64,000 nucleotides of DNA from Orbilia blumenaviensis (taxonomy: Eukaryota > Ascomycota > Orbiliomycetes > Orbiliales > Orbiliaceae): positions 1,302,001 to 1,366,000 of the forward strand of contig JAVHNS010000003.1 of NCBI GenBank assembly GCA_036872755.1. Reading direction: 5' to 3'. The notes under the pieces are model-generated. The model was given only the letters and a program-made list of their open reading frames with translations, searched no databases and was not told the DNA's origin. Shown here one piece after another: positions 36,301 through 44,725 of this stretch (positions within the stretch are counted from its first letter, which is position 1; every line of letters starts with the position of its first letter). The position numbers and the translations under genes were made by a program.

Positions 36301-37207
36301 AAACTTACTGATGATATTAGCCATTGCCTTAGCCTTTTCGGACAGCGACTTGGCCTTGCTCTTTTCTTCCACTTGGATTTGCTGGAATTTTCTATCCGCA
36401 AACCAAATAAAGCGAAGAATTTCGGACAAGACACCTGTAATGCTATCGAGAGTCGCATCCTTTGCTTCACGTTCAGCATGAAGGGAAGGGTCTCGACACT
36501 TATGTTCGAAAAGTCTACAGTTAAGCACCATTTTTGAGAGCTGATAGCACATGTCGGATATCCAATTGCATCGTTTTACGTCCACTTGTATTGCCTATTT
36601 TCAATCCTCAATTGAAAATGGTTAGATGTTTACGAAAAATGGCATGACCAAGTATCTCTACAATATATATGATTCTCGGGGTTGAACTTACGTCAAGAAA
36701 CAAGCTGATTCCCCACCACACAGCTGCTGCAATATCGGGAGCAGAGGACAAAACTTTGTCTCCAACCTCTCTAGTCCTTTCCATAATGTGGAGGCACTTG
36801 GTAAGAGTTTCTGGATATCTTTTTTCAACATTGTGTGTCAACGTTTCTGCTGATTTAATAACTGAGGTTATAGATTTCTTCTGCTCAAGAAAGATGTTTA
36901 TATCTTTACGCAGCCTAGCCAGATCCTCTTCGGATTTCGTCTTTTTGGCGTCCTTTTTGGAATGACCGCCCTCTTTAGAAGCTTTCTTAGAGTCTTCCTG
37001 TTCAGGCTTCATATTCTCTCTCATTATTTCTTCGCTGAACAGCACTTTAGCCGCATGCCAGCACGAAGGAGATGCTGTCTCGAGCACCTGCTTAATAGCA
37101 TTGAAAGGGGTTGTAGGCGTCGTGGGCGTCGTGGATCCTAAGTTTGGCTGATCGCGCATAGGCAACTGACTCAATGTGGCCATAAGAGGAACTGTATCCT
37201 TCTGCAT
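30380..37207 (-). CDS. NLR-like STAND protein: helical N-terminus, NACHT, ankyrin repeats, SPRY
   Basis: Predicted intracellular immune/incompatibility-type receptor of the fungal NLR class. Eight exons join in consistent phase into 2,063 residues: 37207..36692, 36594..36309, 36208..36080, 36014..35949, 35883..33778, 33663..33586, 33516..31441 and 31314..30380. Residues 1 to about 440 are helical, with a Lys-rich stretch near 70-95 and the segment SAPDIAAAVWWGISLFLD seen in fungal NLR N-termini. NACHT: P-loop GKAGFGKS at 464-471, Walker B YLIVDGLDEC near 599-608, and FRILISSRKD near 631-640. A winged-helix-like stem ends with FIHTSVREWM (about 990-999) and HAHLAVLKYI. Degenerate ankyrin repeats fill about 1328-1603 (LLEAGANPNAEDMRSRMPLY, LLECGANDQVRSKDG). 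SPRY fills about 1768-1996 (DIIGCGYDQKKHLIFWTRNG), with an acidic insert. The N-terminal effector is unrecognised. A split into two genes is possible but less economical. Confidence 0.85.
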
Positions 37208-38391
37208 TGTTTCTCTAGTCGGTGTTTCCCAAAAATACCTAGTTATATAATGCTCTGAAGGTGAATTCGAAAAAATCGCGTTTCCAAACCAAATTTAATC
37301 TGATATTTGTTCTGTTGTCAAAGATGATATCGACCTCCGGCATGCATGTAGAATTCACAACTGTACTCTCCGAACGATTGATATAATCGGATATATTATA
37401 AGTTGGATGCCTGGGTAGGTATTTTTCAAATGAGATCCGCGGCCGGCTGAGATTACCCCTCATTTCCCTTGGCGGAAGCCACCAGCGGGGCAGTTTATAG
37501 AGCAGGTATAAACCGTTTAGACCGTCAGCCTTGTGCGCATGTGCGCGCATAGATGTGCACTTTCATGACATACAACCGTACCATTCTGTGTTGTTCAGCA
37601 ATAGCTACCTCAAATTTACAACTTATATTGGTCTCGTTGGAACCAGACAACACAAAGTCGAAAATATCCTAAAACCAAATAAGTAGGTAAGTGCCTAAGT
37701 AAGTTTTACATCTTGAGATAACTACTTGACTATCTGTATCTACTTTCAATTCAATACCCTAACGTAGCTAATCAACGTTACCCATATTTGGTCCACACTA
37801 TTTTATATAATTTTCAGTTTTCAGATTTTCCAGGGGACTCTGAAACGCAACATCCGCAACGCATATCAAATAGGGTACCATAAAGCTCTAGAGTCTACCT
37901 AGGTTAGAAGCAGCTAGCGCTGTGGCAAGGGGTTTTAGCCAGTACTTCGCGATACAAATTCTCGGGTGCAATTTTTGCCTCGAGACTAGTAGTTTTACCT
38001 AGGCACTTTTGAAGTTAAGTAATTACTACCTAACCAACATATTTAGCACTTAAATAAATACTTTGTTTACTCCGGGCCATTTCGTGGAGACTAGTTCATG
38101 AAACCAGTTCACTCTATAGAATGTTAGAGCGAAAGCACACACGGCACCTAATTAGTAGATATATTTCTTACCACATACTTAAATTCGTAGAAACCCCCCC
38201 CGATCCTGTATGCCAAAGCATGCCCAATACGTATATCACACAACAATAGTCCAACCCTACTTCCCCACAATGATCATCCCCTCTAACAGAAAAATGGGGG
38301 GAGACCCTAATATTCCATGATAGAACTTAATATCCCTCATAGGATGGGAATTCGCTCTGGTTAGCCATGCGATTCGCTTAGCGTTATCTTA
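37208..38391. other. NLR upstream region
   Basis: About 1.2 kb of AT-rich sequence between the NLR start and the left end of the transposon. One ATG-initiated minus-strand frame (37550-37239, 103 codons) has no recognisable domain and lies where the NLR promoter should be. No partner gene of the kind often paired with fungal NLRs (HET-s-like, HeLo) is visible here. Confidence 0.5.
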
Positions 38392-38442
38392 GCTGGCATT
38401 CGGATGACAAGAAAAAGGAGAGCAAGAATCGAACAAAACGCT
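38392..38442. repeat. Left terminal inverted repeat
   Basis: Reads inward as GCTGGCATTCGG, then TGACAAGAAAAAGGAGAGC, then AAGAATCGAA. The reverse complement of the right end reads TGACAAAGAAAAAGGAGAGC at the same place. Exact outer boundary is placed at the TA dinucleotide and may shift by one or two bases. Confidence 0.85.
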
Positions 38443-38456
38443 AAATACATGAACAC

Positions 38457-39512
38457 TCAGAAGGCCGTCAATTTACCGCCTGAATCTATAACAGCCTGCA
38501 GCCTCTGAGGCAGGCTGTCCACCCACTTGTTTATTGTCTCTTGAGATATAGAATCCCAGCCTTCAATGGCCAATTCTTTAGCGCTATCCTCGTCCCAGTG
38601 TGGGTGGCGCCGGGTATAGGACTTTGGCACCTGCCAGGCGTTTTCAATCGGTGAAAGGTCTGGAGACTGCGTACAATTGAAATAGCAAACTAAATTATGG
38701 TTCGCCTTCCACCTATGTGCCTTGCTGTCCTTTCCAGTGCCATGCCCGCTGTCATTGTCTTCTTCTAGCACAAAGTCATGGCCTGCCTCAAGCCACGGCT
38801 TTACTATAGGCTCCAGAATGGCATTGATATAGACATTTTGCGACATTTTGCCGTTACTATTGCCTGTCTCATAGAATACCAGCTGAGATTTGAAATTATA
38901 GCCTACTGCAGCCCAGGCATGTAATCTCTGAAAGTCTTTGTCTTTAGAGTTACGTTTGTGCTGTGTGCAGCTGGGCCTGTACCTCTCTCCGTCCTTTCGC
39001 CATATATAGACGCGGTCCTCTGCCCCAAAACCAAAATGAGTTTCGTCACTGAATCTGACACGCCGCCAGTCTTCAGGCTTGGGATACCTCTCCAGCATTA
39101 GTTTTGCAAATGCCACCCGACGTTGGCATGTCTGGGGTGTGAGATATGTCCCTCTGCAAGCCGCGCACAAATGATATTGAATTCGGGTCATTGTCCGGAT
39201 TATAGTTCCCTCATGAGTAGTAGCTCTGGCATCCCGGCCTTCTTCTTCAAAGACCTCAGCCTGTGCCTCCGGCTGGGTGTCTGTTATTATAGTTTTAGAA
39301 CCCCTGGTCTCTGTTGATAGGTGCCTTCGCTTAGAGCCAGCAATAGCCCTGTGGGCGGCAGAGGGAGCACAACCATAGTACGCAGCAATGTCTCTCTCTG
39401 TGCATGGTATATTGTTTGCTTTGCAGAATCCATAGATAGCCTGCATCCCAGCCTTCGTGTGAGTGTCGAAATGGGGCCGTTTGGCCGCTTTTTTTGGTGT
39501 TTGTGGAGGCAT
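38457..39512 (-). CDS. Tc1/mariner-type transposase
   Basis: Cut-and-paste DDE/D transposase, 351 residues, ATG at 39512, no stop or frameshift inside. The N-terminus has a helix-turn-helix segment (AGMQAIYGFCKANNIPCTER, then DIAAYYGCAPSAAHRAI). The catalytic core shows the first Asp in VRFSDETHFGFG, the second in EEDNDSGHGTGK and the acidic third residue in SPDLSPIENAW. By direct count 37 residues separate the second Asp from the Glu, more than the 34 of classical Tc1 elements. The intact frame and paired ends suggest a recently active or activatable copy. Only one copy is in this window. Confidence 0.93.
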   Translation of the reverse strand: MPPQTPKKAAKRPHFDTHTKAGMQAIYGFCKANNIPCTERDIAAYYGCAPSAAHRAIAGSKRRHLSTETRGSKTIITDTQPEAQAEVFEEEGRDARATTHEGTIIRTMTRIQYHLCAACRGTYLTPQTCQRRVAFAKLMLERYPKPEDWRRVRFSDETHFGFGAEDRVYIWRKDGERYRPSCTQHKRNSKDKDFQRLHAWAAVGYNFKSQLVFYETGNSNGKMSQNVYINAILEPIVKPWLEAGHDFVLEEDNDSGHGTGKDSKAHRWKANHNLVCYFNCTQSPDLSPIENAWQVPKSYTRRHPHWDEDSAKELAIEGWDSISQETINKWVDSLPQRLQAVIDSGGKLTAF

Positions 39513-39541
39513 GATGTTGTTTGTTTTGGTTTACATTCGCC

Positions 39542-39595
39542 AGCGTGATTTTCGATTCTTGCTCTCCTTTTTCTTTGTCACCCCGAGTGGCTGGA
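39542..39595. repeat. Right terminal inverted repeat
   Basis: Mirror of the left end: it contains TTCGATTCTTGCTCTCC, then TTTTTCTTTGTCA, then CCCCGAGTGGCTGG, followed by a TA. It is slightly longer than the left copy because of one-base indels next to the TGACAA core. Confidence 0.85.
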
Positions 39596-40088
39596 TATCG
39601 ACATCTGACGCTATGGCCGCAAACACCACACCAGGATCCAGATCTTCGATAAATGTTGTAATAAAAAAACCTGGAGAACCATGGTTTTTGTCGATCAGCG
39701 GGGCTAGTTTGCCAAAATCCTGGTATGGCTCTTAATAAGCTACGATCGTTCGGTCATTGCATCGGTAGGTGCGAAATTGCTTTGGTTCTAAGGAATCAGC
39801 CAAAGGTTCAATTTAAACACGATGGTTTTTGGGGGGAATTTCGCCCATCGAAGGTCTTTGGGTTGTTGGCTCAAGGCGGGGAAATATTGATAGGTTCAAT
39901 TGTAGGAGCTAGTATAAGAGCACGATACCCCTCATGGCGTTTTCGTGGCTCGTCCAGCTGGACATGTCAGCATCCCACGATCTTGATTAAGATTACTTTC
40001 ATGCGCTTCATTTCTACGAATATTAAGCATCTACTAAATTACAACCACGAATCCCAATATACTTTTGATTTCTCGCGGGGTATGAAGC
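39596..40088. other. Region between transposon and small ORF
   Basis: About 490 bases. Two overlapping plus-strand open frames lack domains and compete in register; I see no supported gene. Confidence 0.4.
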
Positions 40089-40403
40089 ATGCTCTATTCA
40101 ATCATAAGTTGGCTTCCCCGGTATCTCTTCCCAGAAACTTCAACCGCTGGGATCGAAGAATTCCCTATCCATGTTACGGACAAGATTACAGTCCCAAAAT
40201 ACGCATTGGATATTCTCGCAACCAAGCCATTTATCAAACCTGAGGAATACCATATTATATACCAGTGGGTTAGAATAGGGCTTCAGACGGACAACGAGCA
40301 GATTGTCTCCGAGGCATTGATCAGGATTGAAGAGTCTGCCAGTACTGTACCAGCTGGCGCAGGTGTAGAGGAGTTTACGGTTTCTCAGAAGGCGTGCTGC
40401 TGA
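40089..40403 (+). CDS. Hypothetical 104-residue protein or 3' exon of a broken gene
   Basis: Not recognised. The frame from the ATG at 40089 gives a short hydrophobic start (MLYSIISWLPRYLF) followed by protein-like sequence: FPIHVTDKITVPKYALDI, KPFIKPEEYHIIYQWVRIGL and ALIRIEESASTVPAG, ending in two cysteines. A CTTCCCAG at 40125-40132 could be a splice acceptor feeding the same frame, in which case the upstream exon is missing or was not found; the transposon lies 500 bases upstream. It ends about 180 bases before the ist3 start. Confidence 0.35.
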   Translation: MLYSIISWLPRYLFPETSTAGIEEFPIHVTDKITVPKYALDILATKPFIKPEEYHIIYQWVRIGLQTDNEQIVSEALIRIEESASTVPAGAGVEEFTVSQKACC

Positions 40404-40582
40404 TACAGTAATTAATCGCACAAAGGACTGACGTATACTGTGTTGCATCCGTCCAATTATAAAATCTTGCAACACAGACTTCAACACAACCTAACCCGAA
40501 CTCACCTGAGTCTCGCGATCACTCACCCTCTCTCAACCCTCGACGCGATTCTCTCCCCCAAAAACCACATAACTTCAAAACC

Positions 40583-41647
40583 ATGAACCAAATCCGCTCA
40601 ACCCTCGCCCTAACCCGCCAAGAAATCGATAATGGCATTCCCGACTCCGCTTCATGGCACCAAGACTACCGCCATAGTGCCTATGTATTCATCGGTGGCC
40701 TCCCTTATGAACTCTCAGAAGGCGATATAATCGCCATCTTCTCACAATACGGTGAACCCGTACACCTCCACCTGGCACGCGACAAGGAGACAGGCAAGAG
40801 TAGGGGTTTTGGATGGCTAAAATACGAGGACCAGAGGAGTACGAATTTGGCTGTGGATAATTTGACTGGGGCTTTAGTGCTGGGGAGAACGATTAGGGTC
40901 GATCATGCGGAGTATAAACATAAAGATGGGGATGGAGCGGAGGAAGCGTTCCAGGGTTTGAAGATTGGGAGAGAGGGAAGGCGTGGCGACGACAACAATG
41001 AGAGCGATGAGAGAAGGAGTAAACGAAGGAGGAAGGATGAGAGTGAGAGTGAAGATGAAAATGGTGGATTGGATCCGGCAGAAGTTGCAGAAAGGAGTCG
41101 AGAGGATAGGGAACTAGCGAAGCTGGAAAGAGACCACGACGATGATGATCCGATGAAGGATTATTTGATACGTGAGAAGAAAAAGGAGATTGAAGAGGCA
41201 AGGATGGAGAGAGAAAGGCGAGGGCCAGCAAGAAAAAATGACAAGAAGAGTTCGTCAGACCACCGGTCAAGACGGCACCGTAGAGATGATAGGGACGGGA
41301 GCGGTGACGAGAAAGAGAGTCGTAGACATCGTTCTCACCGCAGCCACCGAGATCGAGACCGTGGCGAGGAAGATGATGATAGACGTCGGCGCCATCGAGA
41401 TCGGGATTATAATAAAGCCCGGGATAAGGATGACCGGGGCAGAGATAATCGAGGCTCGCGGAGGGACCGTGATCGTGAAGGAAGCCCGAGCGATGATGAT
41501 AGGCAAAGACGACACCATGATGACGAAGATAAAGATAGGCTACATCGCCGTCGAGATGATGACCGACACCGAGAAAGGGAACATAGGCATAGGGATGACG
41601 ACTCTCGTGATCATAGGAGGCGTCGCGACTCACGAGAAAGATCCTAG
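40583..41647 (+). CDS. IST3: Ist3/Snu17 (RBMX2-type) RES complex splicing factor
   Basis: U2-snRNP-associated RRM protein of the RES (retention and splicing) complex with Bud13 and Pml1. Single exon, 354 residues. It begins MNQIRSTLALTRQEIDNGIP, the conserved Ist3 lead-in, then DSASWHQDYRHSAYVFIGGL. The RRM covers about 32-110, with RNP2 YVFIGGLP and RNP1 KSRGFGWLKYED, followed by IRVDHAEYKHK that clamps the partner Bud13. Residues 115-354 form a long charged Arg/Asp/Glu-rich tail with many RD, RH and RS dipeptides; yeast Ist3 lacks this (148 residues), metazoan RBMX2 has a comparable tail. Confidence 0.93.
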   Translation: MNQIRSTLALTRQEIDNGIPDSASWHQDYRHSAYVFIGGLPYELSEGDIIAIFSQYGEPVHLHLARDKETGKSRGFGWLKYEDQRSTNLAVDNLTGALVLGRTIRVDHAEYKHKDGDGAEEAFQGLKIGREGRRGDDNNESDERRSKRRRKDESESEDENGGLDPAEVAERSREDRELAKLERDHDDDDPMKDYLIREKKKEIEEARMERERRGPARKNDKKSSSDHRSRRHRRDDRDGSGDEKESRRHRSHRSHRDRDRGEEDDDRRRRHRDRDYNKARDKDDRGRDNRGSRRDRDREGSPSDDDRQRRHHDDEDKDRLHRRRDDDRHREREHRHRDDDSRDHRRRRDSRERS

Positions 41648-42802
41648 ATGCTATCGAAATTTCACAATCCTTTCCTTTAATTTCGCAGAGATACCCACCT
41701 ACCTACGCACTACTTTTCTATTAGTTGCTTCTGTAATATATTCTAGGTTTCGATTGGCAGGTTGTCAAATCATGATACCATATAACAAAATCCAACAGCA
41801 TCTTAACGATGCGAGATGAACCTATTTACTTCCGAATCCCGTAGTGCTAGTCGGCACATCTACAAATCACATCGTTGACCAATACCAGAGTCATCAAGTA
41901 ATCGAGGATATCAAAGCTCAATTCTCAAAAAAAATATCATAAAAAAAACATTTTTAATAAACCATCCCCAGGCCATAAAAGAAAAAAAGAGAAAAGGCAA
42001 CCTCCGAAACGGCCCAAGCTATGCCAATCAGAACTAAAAAGGGAGTGGTAAAGAATCGAATGTTGTATAAACGAATGGACAGAGACCCCGTTAATGAATG
42101 CAGGTAAGAAGAACCAATAAAAGTGAAAAAGTGAAATGCGGGCTCTGAGATAGGTCGTGAGAATCGAAGAGATAAAAAGGTATTTGGCTTTGAGCGAAGA
42201 AATAAAAAGAGTTCATAAGAATTCGAAACGCATGGTTTTAGAAGTATTGAATAGTAGAGATATCAAGGGACAAAAGGACAAAAAAGGAAATAGAACGCCT
42301 CCCAGTCGTTATTTCAAAGGGAATCACAAACGCAACATCACAGGACCCTAAACATGCTAGGCAAAAATCAACAGATAGACAGAAAAGTAAAATAAGGGAG
42401 CTGTGGTATCAAGGCCGTAGCCTGTCAAAATGATTGATCGAGAAGAGAATAAAGGGTACGGTGAGAAGTAGAGTGTCAATGCTTCAATTCCAAAAACTGG
42501 GAGCAAAAATCAAAGAACACCAAGTCTAAATGTGTGTATAAGGTCTTGAGTTCCATATAAAATTAACGAGGTGATCGTAAGGTTGAGGGAGCAAAAAAAA
42601 AAAAAAAAAAAAAAAAGCCCTGGGGCTTTGAAGAAGTTAAAATAAAATAAACCAAAACCGTTCCCATAATGTATGCACCCATATGCTCAAGCCAGGCCGG
42701 GCTGTGTGTGATATAACCCGTCCAAATGCATGTATTGTTTTCCAAAACCCCAGTTTGAAGGATGACACCAATGTTTCAGGCTCCTGTTGATGTATTTTGA
42801 TG
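41648..42802. other. Convergent intergenic region (ist3/whi3)
   Basis: About 1.15 kb, A-rich, with a long A-run near 42594-42616. No supported gene. Confidence 0.5.
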
Positions 42803-44725
42803 CTATTTGCCAACGAGAAACCCTGGTATGTTGGGAGGCGCGATCGGCGTTGTGAATGCATTTGATGATGAGCTTGAAGTAACAGGTGTGAACCCCAATG
42901 CCGACTGCGTCGTAGCAGGATAACCGACTGGTGACGTTAGCATCGTCTCTCGGTATGCAAGACCACCAGGGGTAGCGGCTGCATAAGCAGGGTCTCTTGG
43001 TGGGATTGCAGTTGCAAGTGGAGCGAGCGGCGGAGAAATCGCGTCGAGGGGATTCTGTCGCACTACTGCGGCCGGGGTTACACCCGGATGTGGGAGACCC
43101 GGTGGCGCATGCATAGCCGTTGAGAACAAGCCGTTAGCGCCGGCACCGCCCCCAGCCGCAGGCGTTGTTGGAGATTGCAGATTCGCAGGGTTCTGGTTTG
43201 ATCGAACACCGAGTGGGTTCTTCGAGAAGCTCAATCTAATACCACCCTTGACACTGTTGGAAAGACCGCGGCCGTACAGCTCTGTAAGCGCACGGGTAGC
43301 ATAAGCAACGTCCTCGAACTCGACGAAGCACATAGGTCCATTCGCTTTTGTTCGGAAACAAAGTCTCTTATAACCACGCTGACGGGAGAATAATGCCTTA
43401 AGTTCGTCCTCTGAAGTATTTGCTGGTAGATTTCCAACGTAGAGCGTATTGCAAGGCGGGTTTTGGTCTGCAGGATTGGCAGCGGGGAGAACCCTCTGAT
43501 ACGGCTGCATGGGAGTACCCGTTGTCGCAGACATCGGTATCGAAATTGGTGAAGCAAGGGTGCTTGCATTGCCAGGAACCATAGCTGCAGGAGAACCCAT
43601 CATTGGGGCTGTCAAAGGCGGCAGGTTGTTTGTATTGAGCGAAAGCTGAGAGAATCGACTAGCCATCGAGGCTGGGTTTGTCGACCTTCTTGGTTTTTGC
43701 ATTGCTGCGAGACCTGGTTCACCGGCTAGCGCTGAAGGATTGTTGTAGAGATATCGAGAATGATCGCTCAAGAGAGTGTCGTACTCCTCATTTGCGTCCG
43801 GCTCGCTCTCCATGAGCAAAGCCTTACCGCTAGATGTCCCCACAGAGCCAGGCGTTCGGACTGGGAGAGTCGGGAAAGCGTCCGTAATGTATTCAGGGCT
43901 TGGTCCTAGGCTATAATCACTGGAACTGCTACCAAACGATTTAGAACTTGGGAGGGAGCCGAGTCCACTGAGCCCACCAAGAGAAGAATTCGCAAGACTT
44001 GGAGGGATTGTCCCGATCAGCCCTGCAGGAGGAATGATAGCTTCTGCAGCCGAAAATGGCGTTTGTAGACCCTGCGCTTTCCCCAAACTTCTTCCTGCCG
44101 AGGATGCCATGGAGGATGCAGCAGAGACGGAAAGCATCGCTGGCCGGGAAGCACTATCAGTTGTATTCCGCCGGCTAGTGAGAATCGTCTGTGGCTGATT
44201 GATTGGGATTGTGGCTTGCAAAATCTCTCCCTCAAAGATCTCTCCTCTCTTGGAGTTGATATGGTCTCTCGCCTCTTGTGCAGATTGGTAGCTGCGGAAA
44301 CGTGCTACCGCAGATCGCTTGAGTGGTGGTAATCCGCCATCAAGAGGACTATCCGGAATGAGCTCAACATTTACGAAATCTTTAGCAAATATAAATATAC
44401 TGCGAAGTTCTCGATCCGTGATTTGTCGAGGGAGTCCAAGAATGATAACGATGGATTCCGTCATGCCATTGCTCAAGGACTCGCCCTGGGTATCAGCCAC
44501 GGTTAATCCCCCTTCCTCAGGTACTGGTGAAATGCCTCTGGATGAAAAGATGCTATTTTCGAATGGGAAAGGCGAAATCATGCTGTGGCCCGTGGCGGGT
44601 GGGGAAGCTTGCGACGATCCTGAGCTGATAGACTCCCTGCCCCTCGAAGAATGAAACTCATACGAGGGGGTAGTCGTGCCACTCAAACTTCCAGACATTC
44701 CTGAGAGCGGCAGCACTGCAGCCAT
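42803..44725 (-). CDS. WHI3: Whi3-type RNA-binding protein
   Basis: RNA-binding regulator of cyclin mRNA, cell size and polarity (Whi3 family). Single exon, 640 residues, ATG at 44725. A Ser-rich N-terminus is followed by RRM1 at about 90-176 ([20 protein letters not shown], then [17 protein letters not shown]), a long Ser/Pro/Ala/Gly-rich linker, and RRM2 at about 424-503 ([20 protein letters not shown], then [16 protein letters not shown]). After RRM2 comes the family signature [18 protein letters not shown] and a Pro/Ala/Thr-rich tail. No long polyQ tract like that of yeast or Ashbya Whi3 is present; the disordered linker may take its place. Confidence 0.93.
   Translation of the reverse strand: MAAVLPLSGMSGSLSGTTTPSYEFHSSRGRESISSGSSQASPPATGHSMISPFPFENSIFSSRGISPVPEEGGLTVADTQGESLSNGMTESIVIILGLPRQITDRELRSIFIFAKDFVNVELIPDSPLDGGLPPLKRSAVARFRSYQSAQEARDHINSKRGEIFEGEILQATIPINQPQTILTSRRNTTDSASRPAMLSVSAASSMASSAGRSLGKAQGLQTPFSAAEAIIPPAGLIGTIPPSLANSSLGGLSGLGSLPSSKSFGSSSSDYSLGPSPEYITDAFPTLPVRTPGSVGTSSGKALLMESEPDANEEYDTLLSDHSRYLYNNPSALAGEPGLAAMQKPRRSTNPASMASRFSQLSLNTNNLPPLTAPMMGSPAAMVPGNASTLASPISIPMSATTGTPMQPYQRVLPAANPADQNPPCNTLYVGNLPANTSEDELKALFSRQRGYKRLCFRTKANGPMCFVEFEDVAYATRALTELYGRGLSNSVKGGIRLSFSKNPLGVRSNQNPANLQSPTTPAAGGGAGANGLFSTAMHAPPGLPHPGVTPAAVVRQNPLDAISPPLAPLATAIPPRDPAYAAATPGGLAYRETMLTSPVGYPATTQSALGFTPVTSSSSSNAFTTPIAPPNIPGFLVGK

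Larger units (their letters stand above)
38392..39595 (-). mobile_element. Tc1/mariner DNA transposon, near intact
   Basis: About 1.2 kb element bounded by imperfect terminal inverted repeats (38392-38442 and 39542-39595) with a TA dinucleotide just outside each end (38390-38391 and 39596-39597), the target duplication expected of this superfamily. It carries one uninterrupted transposase gene on the minus strand. The inner parts of the repeats share the 19-base core GAAAAAGGAGAGCAAGAAT exactly; the outer parts differ by a few substitutions and indels. No nested insertions. Confidence 0.9.

Noticed and set aside
39725..40243. 172-codon plus-strand frame right of the transposon
   Set aside because: Non-conserved-looking composition, overlaps the more protein-like 40089-40403 frame, and no domain.
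40893..41633. 246-codon minus-strand frame opposite ist3
   Set aside because: Antisense reflection of the repetitive RD/RH codons of the Ist3 tail.
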